Shown: positions 10,038-20,700 of the stretch, in pieces
How the letters are laid out: each line of letters starts with the position of its first letter
Position numbering within the stretch: the stretch's first letter is position 1
NCBI GenBank assembly: GCA_963995505.1
Contig: OZ023182.1
Coordinates: 4,952,707-5,016,706 of the forward strand
Reading direction: 5' to 3'
Source of the DNA: Hypericum androsaemum
Taxonomy: Eukaryota > Streptophyta > Magnoliopsida > Malpighiales > Hypericaceae
Length of the DNA stretch: 64,000 nucleotides
The notes under the pieces: generated by a model
What the model was told of the DNA's origin: nothing
The model's database searches: none
Seen by the model: only the letters and a program-made list of their open reading frames with translations
Made by a program: the position numbers and the translations under genes

Positions 10038-13000
10038 GAAAATTTCTAGTTGCGGGGCTTCCCTGCAAATACATTATTCGATTCTAGAGCAACCCATTCT
10101 TTCATTGCCGAACATTTTGTGAGGAGACATAAATTGTCGAGGATTAGAAGTGGGGAAGAGATGGCAGTTATAACTCCACTGGGAAAGACCATTGTGGTAG
10201 ACCAGAGTTGTGACTGCAAAATCCTCATAGACGGCCAGCAACTCAAAGGACAGTTCCAAATCATGGGGATGATGGGTTTTGATGTCATCCTAGGAATGGA
10301 TTGGCTAGCAGGGCAGCACGCCTGTATTGATTGCACGTGTAAATCGGTTATTTTTTGGCCACCAAGAAAGAAAGAACTTAAGTATGCGGGCGACAGTGTC
10401 AAAAATCCTGTGTCATTAATTTCGGCAGTAGAAGCAAAGAGACTGGTACAAAGTGGTGCGGTAGCTTACTTGGCTGCTACGACAGACACTCGGAGCGAGA
10501 TTTTATTAGACCACAACCCTATCGTTAGAGACTTCTCAGATGTATTTCCAGAGGAGATTCAAGGAATACCACCAGATCGCGAAGTGGAATTCCAGATTGA
10601 ACTGATTCCTGGGGCAAGACCGGTATCCAAGGCGCCCTATCGCATGGCCCTAGTGGAACTGAAAGAGCTAAAAATACAGCTGGTGGATCTGCTGGAAAAG
10701 GGCTTCATTAGACCAAGTGTCTTGCCATGGGGAGCACCTGTGTTATTTGTGAAGAAGAAGGATGGCTCCATGAGGATGTGTGTGGATTATCGAGAGTTAA
10801 ACAAGCTCACTATCAAGAATAAATACCCCCTACCCAGAATTGAAGACTTGTTTGATCAGTTGAAGGGAGCACAAGTGTTCTCCAAAATAGACATGCGCTC
10901 GGGATATCATCAATTAAAGATTAGAGATGGAGATGTGCATTTGACAGCATTTCGCACTAGATATGGACATTACGAGTTCCTGGTAATGCCCTTTGGATTG
11001 ACGAATGCACCGACGATATTCATGGATTTGATGAATCGGACCTTCCGACCGTACTTGGATAAATGTGTGGTGGTATTTATTGATGACATCCTAGTGTATT
11101 CGCCAAGTAAGGAGGAACATGAGGAGCACTTAAGGATGGTCCTGCAAATATTACGGAAGGAACAATTATACGCTAAGTTGAAGAAGTGTGAATTTTGGCT
11201 CGAAAAAGTTGCCTTCCTTGGACACGTTATATCTAAAGAAGGAGTATCAGTAGACTACAGCAAGATTGAGACGGTTGTAGGATGGCAGCCACCAAGTACC
11301 GTGTCAGAAGTGCACAGTTTCTTGGGTTTGGCAGGCTACTACCGACGCTTTGTGGAAGGGTTCTCCAGGATAGCCATGCCATTAACCCGGTTAACCCAAA
11401 AGGGAGTAAAGTTTACATGGAGCGAGGAGTGCAAGCAAAGCTTTCAGGAACTGAAAAAGAGATTAGTAACAGCCCCCATACTGGCACAACCCAGTGAAGG
11501 AAAAGATTATGTTGTCTACAGTGATGCATCAAGAAATGGGTTGGGTTGCGTACTTATGCAAGAGGATAAAATGATCGCTTATGCATCAAGACAACTTAAG
11601 CCTTACGAAAGGAACTACCCTACTCATGACCTGGAGCTAGCAGCAGTGGTTCACGCGCTAAAAGTATGGAGACATTATCTATATGGGGTTCGCTGTGAGA
11701 TGTACACGGATCACAAAAGCCTCAAATATATCTTCACACAGAAGGAACTGAATATGAGGCAACGAAGGTGGCTAGAATTGATTAAAGATTATGATATTGG
11801 GATTCACTACCACCCAGGAAAGGCTAATGTGGTAGCGGACGCTCTAAGCAGGAAAGACCAAGTTGGGAACGAGCTTACTACACAAGAAGGATTGTTACGA
11901 CAGTTGAAAAGTCTGGGGCTTGAGGACTCTAAATACATGGTCGGCTTAGTGGCAAGCATGGAGCTAGAGCCTACATTGCGAACCCAATTAGGTAAGGGAC
12001 AACGCAATAATGCAACCCTCATAGCTCTCAGACGGCAGGTTGAACGAGGGGAGCTAGCAGATTTCCACATTGGGGCTGATGACTACCTATACTACCAGAA
12101 CAGAATATGTGTCCCAGCAGCCAAGGAACTAAAGAATAAAGTACTAGAAGCGGCCCATACTGCCCGCTATACAGGACATCCGAGAGGGACCAAAATGTAT
12201 CAGGATCTTAAACTTGATTTTTGGTGGTCTGGCATGAAGAAAGAGATAGCCGACTTTATAGCCAGCTGTATGGTATGTCAACTGGTTAAGGCAGAACACC
12301 AGAGACCAGCCGGCCCCCTACAACCATTAAAGATTCCTGAGTGGAAGTGGGAGAAGATTACAATAGATTTTGTGACGGAACTTCCGAGGAACCTTCAAGG
12401 CAAAGATGCAATATGGGTAGTAGTAGACCGCCTCACCAAGACAGCTCACTTCTTAGCATATAAGACCGGTATGTCTATCGAGCAAATGACAGAACTGTAC
12501 ATAAGGGAGATAGTGAGGCTGCACGGAGTTTCAGTGAGCATCACTTCAGATAGAGACACCAGATTTTTGTCCAAGTTTTGGAGCAGCATACAGAAGTCAT
12601 TGGGGACAAAATTATAATTTAGCACAGCATTCCACCCGCAGACAGATGAACAATCTGAACGGACCATACAGACTCTAGAAGATTTGATGAGGGCTTGTGT
12701 GTTAGATTTCGGAGGGAACTGGGAGGGACATCTGCCATTAGTAGAATTCGCCTATAATAATAGCTTCTAGGCGAGTATAGGAATGGCTCCATACGAGGCG
12801 CTGTACGGCAGGAAGTGCAGGTCGCCCATCAGCTGGAATGAGATAGGAGAGAAGAAAATTCATAGACCGGATATGTTCAGGGAGTTGACTGAAAAGGTAC
12901 CAATAATACGAAGTCGAATCCAAGCGGCTCAGGATCGACAGAAAAAGTTTGCAGACCAGCACCGGAGAGAAGTAGAATTTGAAGTCAGAGATCACGTATT

Positions 13001-13463
13001 CTTGAAGGTATCACCTACTAAGGGAATACGAAGGTTTGGAGTTAAAGGAAAACTGAGTCCGCGATATATTGGACCATTTGATGTGATCCAACGGATAGGG
13101 GAGTTAGCTTACCGGTTGGCCTTACCTCTGAGCTTAGCTGGAGTACATGATGTATTCCATGTGTCTATGTTACGGAAATATATCCCAAGGGAAGGACAAG
13201 TAGTGCAAGATGTTCCAACGGAGATCCGTCCAGACGTAAGCTATGAAGAGGTACCTCTGAGAATTGTTGATACTAAACTTCAACAGCTTTGCAAGAGGAC
13301 GATCGAATATGTCAAAGTACAATGGAGTAATCACACGGAGAGGGAAGCCACCTGGGAGTTGAGCTCGGAAATGAAGGAGAAGTACCCTCACCTCTTCGAA
13401 GACACACGTAAGTTCACAAGTAAGTTTGAGGACAAACTTCATTTTAAGGGGGGAAGAATGTAA
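10038..13463 (+). pseudogene. pol: pol polyprotein: protease, RT, RNase H, integrase, chromodomain-like tail (broken)
   Basis: One frame runs from about 10050 to the stop at 13461-13463, crossed by two stops. Protease: the active-site motif is DSRA instead of DSGA. Reverse transcriptase: [16 protein letters not shown], the [12 protein letters not shown] block and the catalytic FIDDILVYS. RNase H starts near [12 protein letters not shown]. Integrase has its H-H-C-C zinc motif (HTARYTGH to CMVC) and the first two catalytic acidic residues (TIDFVT, TSDRD). It then meets TAA at 12615-12617 and TAG at 12768-12770, both in the same frame. After 12783 the GRKCRSP block and a chromodomain-like tail (VKVQWSNHTEREATWE) follow; this tail targets chromovirus integration to chromatin. 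A run of four Gs at 10054-10057 shifts the frame just before protease. The product is not functional as written. Confidence 0.93.
13446..13458 (+). other. polypurine tract
   Basis: AAGGGGGGAAGAA lies directly before the 3' LTR and overlaps the last codons of pol (KGGRM, stop). It is the expected plus-strand primer site of a gypsy element. Confidence 0.95.
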
Positions 13464-14704
13464 GAATTGAGAAACTAAAGTGATAATCTCCTAAAGTTAA
13501 AGGGAGCAAAACGAAATTTTCCATAAAGCCTAGTTGTGTTAGGGTTTTTAGCCCAAAAACTATGTTAAATAGGCCCCTAGGCCATCTATTTTACCACAGA
13601 AATAATAGCCACGAAATTCTTCTCTCTGTAAAGGCGAGGAGCGAAATCTGACTCGGGAAGAGGGGCTAGGAGACGACGAGGTCTTCCGAGAATCACCGTA
13701 CGAGAGGGGTAAGCTCCTGACCTTGTTTTTCTTCTTGGAATAGAGTAATTTCCGCCCCAAGTCACGTGTTCTGTCTTCCAAAAAGGTGAAGAGGACGAAC
13801 TTACTGAGTCTCAGGAGGATCGTGGGAGGGTTAAGAACCTAGGAGCAACGTCAGGTAAGTGGAAGTCTTAGATCTAGGGTTTTAAGATTCTGAACACATA
13901 TGGCTCAATTTAGGTTTCTGATTTAATCTGATTGATCTCGGTTCGGATCTGATTTTTGTGATGTATGGGAAACCGATTTGATCATGTTTTGTGTACGAAT
14001 TTGATAAGTTAATTATGTATACGCTTATGGATCTGACCTCGTCTGTTTATTTATGATTTTGTACGGATTTGAGTATAAGTTTCGATGTGAATATGTGAAT
14101 ATACTGATCATGTTCTGTTCAGTTATGCGGGATTATTTCTGTACCTTTTGGGCCCTATAGTTCGTACGCATCGCTTTAAAGGGGTACCGGGTAACCCTAG
14201 GTGCGTGTGATCAAATGGATAGGGAGTGCAGAAATTATCTGGGCTCGTGGGGATACTCTTCTGTCTTTTGGGCCCGTACGCGGGAACGGAGGGGTACTTT
14301 CTGGGCCCCCGAGAATCCCGTCATGAATATGTTCGACTCCGGAGTCTATATGTGTTAGTCGGTTAAGAGACCTTCTGTGATTATGCTCGTATATTTAATC
14401 TTGTTGTGAATATATTTGTACTTGTTCCACTTACTGAGTTAATCAACTCACGTTAGTCGTATGTGTTTCAGATGGTTCAGCTAAGGTTCGGGATCGGGAG
14501 TAAAGGGTTCGGCTTGCATGCATCATCACTATTTTCTTGAAAAATAAAGGCGGTTGATTCTCCGACTGCGAGTATTTGGATTTGATGACAATTGTTTGTT
14601 TTCCTATTTACTAAAAAGTTAGATTTTTATTTGTAATAAAGCCTGATGCCTAGCGGGGTATTTTAATCCTCGGGCATTGTCACTTCTATTTTCTGGTCGT
14701 GACA
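13459..14704 (+). repeat. 3' LTR of the Tekay-type element
   Basis: 1246 bp, TG to CA, paired with 5891-7078. It keeps two short segments deleted from the 5' copy, including one with AATAAA (about 14635-14640) that could serve as the polyadenylation signal. Substitutions between the LTRs are sparse by eye, suggesting a fairly recent insertion, but I did not compute a divergence. Confidence 0.95.
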
Positions 14705-14709
14705 TCTGG

Positions 14710-15490
14710 AGTGGGTTTTTTTCGTCTTTGTGGTGTGGAAATGTTTGGTAGGATGATGGTGGATTCTTGGGTTCATGGGTTGTTCTTGGTGGGCATTTGT
14801 TTTGTTAATTGTGTTCTGTTAGGTTTCCATATTGAGTTTTCCTTTGTTTATCGCCACCAACAACCGATAATGTAATACCAAGATTCCAAAGAAGTATACT
14901 TTGCCATGAGATTACAGTGGTCAATGACAGTTTGGAAGAACTAGTCCTTTCGGTGGCCTAATCATCCAGTAGTAACTACTTATCAAAAAGATGGAAGCAT
15001 AGAAAACCAAAGCAAAGAATTAGAAAGGGCTCTCATAACTTGAAGTAGTCTCTTTCGGCTGCCTAATCATCTACACAACGTGTGGTTGTTCCAAGTGTTT
15101 ATGTGATTCAGTTTTCGGAACTCGCAGTCTCTGGTTGAAACGGATTGATGGACTTGATTCAATTTGTACGCATTGCTATTGCTATCTCTTGAGTTGCCTG
15201 TCTTAGTTGAATAATTCATTGGTGCCCTCCTTGAGGATTAGGTGTATAATTTGTTTGAATACTTGCCAAACCACAGATATAACAACGGTTGCTTATGTAG
15301 GTTGAATGAGGTTAGATAGTACACTTTGTTCTAGTGCAGCTACAATCTGAGCACTTTTTAATCTAATGCATTCGGTTATCAACTTGGTTTTTGCTTGTTA
15401 TCAACCGAGTTCTGCTTTTGAATGGTACTCGTGCCTACTTTATGTTCTGCTTTTGAGTTCTTTTCACCTTCCTTTATGGTTCATTCCTAG
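14710..15490. other. DNA 3' of the retrotransposon, no gene seen
   Basis: T-rich, intron-like sequence continuing the DNA that lay next to 5885 before the retrotransposon arrived. No conserved exon is recognisable. Confidence 0.5.
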
Positions 15491-16040
15491 TTGGCAATTG
15501 CAGTCTTCTTGTGTTGCTTCAAATTTTTTTATAGGAAGTATGTAAGTTGTGTTTGTCTTTTGGCGTCGCACATGGGATTGAAGTTTGTTACGCTATTGTT
15601 GCTGGAAGAACTGAAAAATACTACCCTTAAGATGGCCGAGCAAAGCAAAGTCTTGAATACTCCCGGTGCTGAGAAGCAGACCAGAAGAGAATTGTTTGAT
15701 GCACTTTGGCAGGAACTATAGTAGGAGCTCATTTTTTTGGCATATTTATCAACGCGTGTATTGCAGATTAAGTGGCCGGGAACCGCCATTGTTTCCCCAA
15801 CCTGATGCTGATGCTCAACCAAAAAAAGAAACCGATAACAAAGGAGCAGATTAAAGACGAACAAGAAGTGGAGCTAAGAAAGAAAAATCAGATTTAAACA
15901 CAAGGAAACAGATTTTGGAAAGCTAGTCGCGGAAGGTGAAGGAAATGAAGTCTCGAGCAACGCAAAAACTAATGTCGCAGGAGGTCTTCCGCCTCCACCT
16001 GAACTCACTAGCAAAGCGCCTCCATCAGCTTTGAAGAACT
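15491..16040 (+). pseudogene. unrecognised coding relic
   Basis: A weak coding signal broken into pieces. An open frame ends with KQTRRELFDALWQEL just before a TAG at 15719-15721. A second piece at about 15760-15854 reads LSGREPPLFPQPDADAQPKK. A third in another frame at about 15910-16041 reads EGNEVSSNAKTNVAGGLPPPPE and ends in a stop. The acidic and polar composition and the frame changes suggest exons of a decayed or unresolved gene. I do not recognise the family. A start codon and a complete splice chain are not evident, so it could also be a captured fragment in an old transposon. Confidence 0.3.
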
Positions 16041-16041
16041 A

Positions 16042-17013
16042 ACTACAGATCGGATGGAAACCTTATAGTTTGTTATCTGATCCTAGGAGCATCTAGAAAT
16101 ATAAGTGTACTTGGTAACTTCTTCTTCTACCTCTTTCTCGACACGTAACCCTGATCTTTGAATTCTAAATATTAGTTTTGGTTACGAGATGGATTAACTG
16201 AGCTCAATTTTGTCACCAGAGTTTAGTTGATTCGAGTTACATTATTCTGCCATTGCTGTTGTTTAAGTGAGAAGCTATTCATAGGAACTTAACTTGCTGG
16301 TTTTTTTGCTGCTGTAACCTTGATCGTTGTTTTTAATAACTTGCTGTTGTTGAGTTGTAAGAAGTATTTGGTTAAAGGAGTTGTAAGAGTATTAATGTAA
16401 AAAGATCAAATCAATTTTTAAGTTAAAATTTTGGCTCCAAATAATAAAATAGAAAAGTAATTTTATTTCTATTAAGAATTGGAAATATAATTCTTTTCCT
16501 ATGAGATTTAGTTCCAAACAAACGGTTAACAAACCAGACGACCATTGACAAATTAGTTGATGAATTAACTGTTCGAATATGTATTCCGAGCAATCCGTAA
16601 AGAAAGAATATGTAATCCGCATTTCTGCAGCATGCCAGTTTGAAAATACAAAAAGAAATCGAAAATAATTATTTTCTATTTAATTTTGAAGATGCATGTA
16701 CGTAGGTTGATGATTTAATTATTCATTGAATTAAAGTGAGAAAGACCCATGGTAGTGGGCCCATAACATGACCAAGAGGCGTCCGAAATCTCAATAATGG
16801 AAGGAATACATGAAGAAAAAGGGGACCCTGCACCACTCGCGAGGAGCACGATGCCTTTCTGAGGAGTTGTGACCTTTTAAAAGCATTCATATTGGTGTCT
16901 ACACTTATTTAAAAGTTGACATTTCTCAAAAAAAATATTTATAATAATTAAAAATTGAGATATTTTAAGAATAATTAAAATCATTTACATGTGATGTATT
17001 CCGCGGAGAGAGG
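16042..17013. other. intergenic DNA upstream of the duplicated block
   Basis: AT-rich with no gene seen. The sequence TTCCAAACAAACGG near 16510 could be the right end of an old DNA transposon matching the GGCTTGTTTGGAA near 5390. The duplicated block begins at 17014. Confidence 0.5.
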
Positions 17014-17533
17014 GTGGTGGTCTCCCAATCTGCCAGTCATGCATTTTTAGGGATTTGTACGAAAACTGGAGCTCGAAGAAGAGGAAAAGAAAGACTAACT
17101 TTTTAAGGAAAAAGTGAAACCAAACAAAATAGAATTTTCAATTTTTTTTAAAATTTTGTTTTCTAATTACAATTGAGAAGATTTCATGCATGATTATATG
17201 TGACGTTATTAATACTACCAGAAGACGTGAATATCCAAATGGAACTATTTTACTATTATTATTATTTTTGATATGCTTTTTAGATCGTTAGAACTGCATT
17301 CTCTAAGACGTGGTTGTGGATGGTCTAATTCGTCAAAATGTAAAAGAATGCTATACGGAAGTGGATAATTATTTACTCAATTTATAAAAAAACAAAACTT
17401 CAAATACCTACCCCATTTCAAATTATTAGGGTTGAAAACGAAAATTTTGACATTATAGTTAAAACAAATTAAAAGAAAGAAGCCCGTGGTAACACATACT
17501 ATCAGGTTAGAAAACCATAAAAAAGCCAAGGTG

Positions 17534-17633
17534 TGGGCCCTTTTCAAGTCCAGGACTAAAATTGGAGCCCATGGCTCAAGGCTCAGCCCAAACACTCTCC
17601 CGCTCTCATTCTCCTTGCATTCTAAAACCCTAA
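17534..17633 (+). promoter_or_regulatory. site II motifs and telo-box of RRP12-A
   Basis: Three site II-type motifs (TGGGCC 17534-17539; AGCCCA 17566-17571 and 17585-17590) are followed by a telo-box AAACCCTAA at 17625-17633, about 100 bp before the ATG. In plants this pairing marks ribosomal-protein and ribosome-biogenesis genes and is linked to TCP-class factors and growth-driven expression. The motifs are seen; control by them is inferred from family knowledge. Confidence 0.65.
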
Positions 17634-17733
17634 TAAAATCTCCCGCAAAAAAAAAGCCCTAATAAAATCAAAAATCCCTACGCAGAGAAAATAACCAACT
17701 CTGCTGGTCTCTGGCACCTCTCCGAAACGGAAG

Positions 17734-20700
17734 ATGGAGGACTCACCAAACGACGGCGTTCTGGACGCCTCAACCGACCTGTGCGAGGTGATCCACTCCC
17801 GCTTCTCGAACTCCACCGACGAGGATCACGTCAGCCTCTGCTCCGTCATCGGCGTCATCTCCCAGGAGCTCAAGGACCAGCGCCAACCAACCACCCCAAC
17901 CGCCTACTACCTCCGCGCGTGCTCCTCCCTCCTCCCTGACGCCGAACCGCTCTCCCCCTCCGCGTTCGGTTCCCTCCTCACCGTCCTCTCCTACGCACTC
18001 CCCCGCCTCCCCCGCCGCGTCGTCCGCGGGACTATAGACCGCGTCTCGGATATCGTGGTCCAGTCGCTGAGGCGAGGTTCCGCGGTGAGTACGACAGGCG
18101 TGGTTTCGGGATTGAAATGCGCGGGGTATTTGATTAGCGTTAGGGATAGTATCAATTGGGACGACTCCGCGAGGTTGTTCTCCACGTTGCTAGGGTTTCT
18201 CACTGATTCCCGCCCCAAGGCAAGTCCTCTCTCGCTATTGCAATATGTTTTTTTTAACTTTTTTATTTTGTTTAATAAAGCCTAATCGGGAACAGGTTAG
18301 GAAGCAATCGCATGCGAGTCTCAGGGACGTGCTCCAGAGCTTCCAGGCGACGTCTGCGTTGCTGTCCTCTGCCAGTGAAGGGATCTACAACAGCTTTCAG
18401 ATCTACAAGAGCGAGGAGGGCCACGAAGGCCCTAACGGAGATTGGGAGGTTCTCCACATCCTGGAAGCGCTCAAGGAGTGCCTCCCTCTCATGTCGATGA
18501 ATTATAAGGCGAACGTCCTCCAGAAGTACAAATTATTGCTTGAAATTCGCCAGCCTCCTGTGACCAAGCGAGTTGCTGACAGCTTGAGTGCTGTTTGTTT
18601 GCACCAGGCGTCCGATGTTCCTGCGGAGGCTTTGCTAGACCTTTTGTGTTCGTTGGCGCTTAATGCATCTTCTGGGGAAACCTCTGCTGATAACCTGACT
18701 TTCACTGCACGTTTGCTCAATGTCGGGATGAAGAAAGTTTATTCTCTGAACAGGGAAATTTGTATGTCCAAGCTACCTGTTGTGTTTAGTACTCTTAAAG
18801 GTTTGTGTCTGGTCTAGTAATGTGGCGAATCCTTTTTGGTTTTTAAGTTTGGGTAGGTTGCTTGTTTCCTCACTGTTCGGTTTTATTTCTATTGCAGATA
18901 TTTTGGCATCAGAACATGAAGAGGCCATCTATGCATCCATGGAGGCATTAAAGAGCTTGATATTTGATTGCGTTGATCAGAGACTCATAAAGCAGGGTGT
19001 GGACCAAGTTCTTGCGAGCAAAACAATGGATGGTAGAAAGTCTGGACCAACTGTCATTGAAAAAGTGTGTGCCACTATTGAAAGTTTGCTTGATTATCAT
19101 CATAGTGCAGTCTGGGATATGGTATTTCAAGTTGTCGGCGCAATGTTTAATAAATTAGGTATCTTTTTCTGGAGTTGATTTTTCTTGCTCTCAGTCTGTA
19201 GCTTGGAGGTTTTTTCCCTTCCAAGTTGCTTATTTTCTTGTGACCTTGAGTTGGTTATTAATGCACGATTGTTGTTCAGGGGCTCATTCTTCATATTTTG
19301 CAAGGGAGACTCTGAAGAATTTGGCTGATATCCAGAGATTGCCTGATGAAGATTTCCCTCACCGGAAGCAGGTAATTGGTTTCTTTTATATGGAATCTTC
19401 TGTCGATGTAGCACTATTACAGTTATGCTTGCGAATTTGGCATCTCTTTGATAGCTGGTTCTTTGCTGCTGGGTTTATGTTTATGTGGGCTGAAGTTGAT
19501 GATTTATGGGGAAAACCTATGGAAACTGATGGGCGCGGGAAGGGTATTTTCGAATCGTCCGTCGCTTTTCTTTTATCTTTGCTACTCCATGCAGTTACTC
19601 AATATATTGCTATTTATTCAACCTGCAGTTGCATGAATGCCTTGGCTCTGCACTTGCTGCAATGGGTCCCGAGGCATTCCTGAATATTTTGCCTCTCAGT
19701 TTGGATGCCAATGACCTCTCAGAAGTCAATGTTTGGCTCTTTCCTATCCTGAAGCAATATACTGTCGGTGCTCCTTTGAGCTTCTTCGTGGAAACACTTT
19801 TGAATTCAGTTAGTCTGCTGAGAAATAAATCCCAAAAGGTATAGTGGTTGGCTGTTCTATTGTTTGAATTTGCTTTTTGATAAAATCGCAGTTGATGATC
19901 AATCATTATGTATTACAGCTTGAACTTCAAGGGCGCATTAGAGCTGCTAGAAGCACGGATGCACTTGTATACTCTGTGTGGTCCTTGCTACCTGCCTTTT
20001 GCAACTACCCATTGGATACCGCTGAAAGTTTCGAGGATCTAAAAGATGCCCTTGTGAAAGCACTCCGTGAACAGGCTGAGGCTCGTGGAATGATATGTTC
20101 TGCTTTGAATGTTCTCATTGATCAGAATAAAAAGATTTTGAAAAACAAAAGTGATCCAACTGCTATCAGCACTGGTGAAGCCCCAGATCGAGCTTTGTCC
20201 CAGTACACCCCTAAGGTTGCAGAAGATAACTTGTGTGTCCTGAAGTCATCTGCCCATGAGCTGTTGGCTCTTCTTGCTAGAATTTTTTTGGAATCTCCGG
20301 CAGATGATGGTGGCTGCTTGCAGGTAAAAGATGTTTCGTTTTGTGTATGTACTTTCACATTTCTTGATGTCAGTTGACTGTAAACTTTTGTTTCAGCCAC
20401 TAAGTTGTGATGGTTGTGACGTTCATGCTAGTTTGGCCAACTACATTGCTTTCTTTACCAATCCTGATTTGTATTGTTTAACTTATAACCGTTCCCATAA
20501 AAATAAATACTTAAATGTATCTGTCAGTAATAACCCCTTATAAGTCCTGTTTTATGGTGCAGTTCTTCTAATTCGATGGCTGTCTAGATGCACTGCTTTT
20601 GACTCGAGTTATATGTCATTACTGCAATTTGTCCTGTTACTTGGGAGATGTCTTTGAGGTCCTTGATTGGATGATTTTTAGGGCGTCCTTTCGTTTTTTT

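Larger units (their letters stand above)
5891..14704 (+). mobile_element. Ty3/gypsy LTR retrotransposon, Tekay-type chromovirus, decayed
   Basis: A full-length element of 8.8 kb. It has two LTRs that start TG and end CA, a primer-binding site for initiator-Met tRNA, gag, protease, reverse transcriptase, RNase H, integrase and a C-terminal chromodomain-like tail in gypsy order, and a polypurine tract. A perfect 5-bp target-site duplication TCTGG flanks it (5886-5890 and 14705-14709). The chromodomain-like tail and the C-terminal GGRM ending on the polypurine tract point to the Tekay/Del branch of chromoviruses. It cannot be autonomous: there are two in-frame stops in integrase, a frameshift before protease, and a hAT insertion in the leader. 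Confidence 0.95.
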
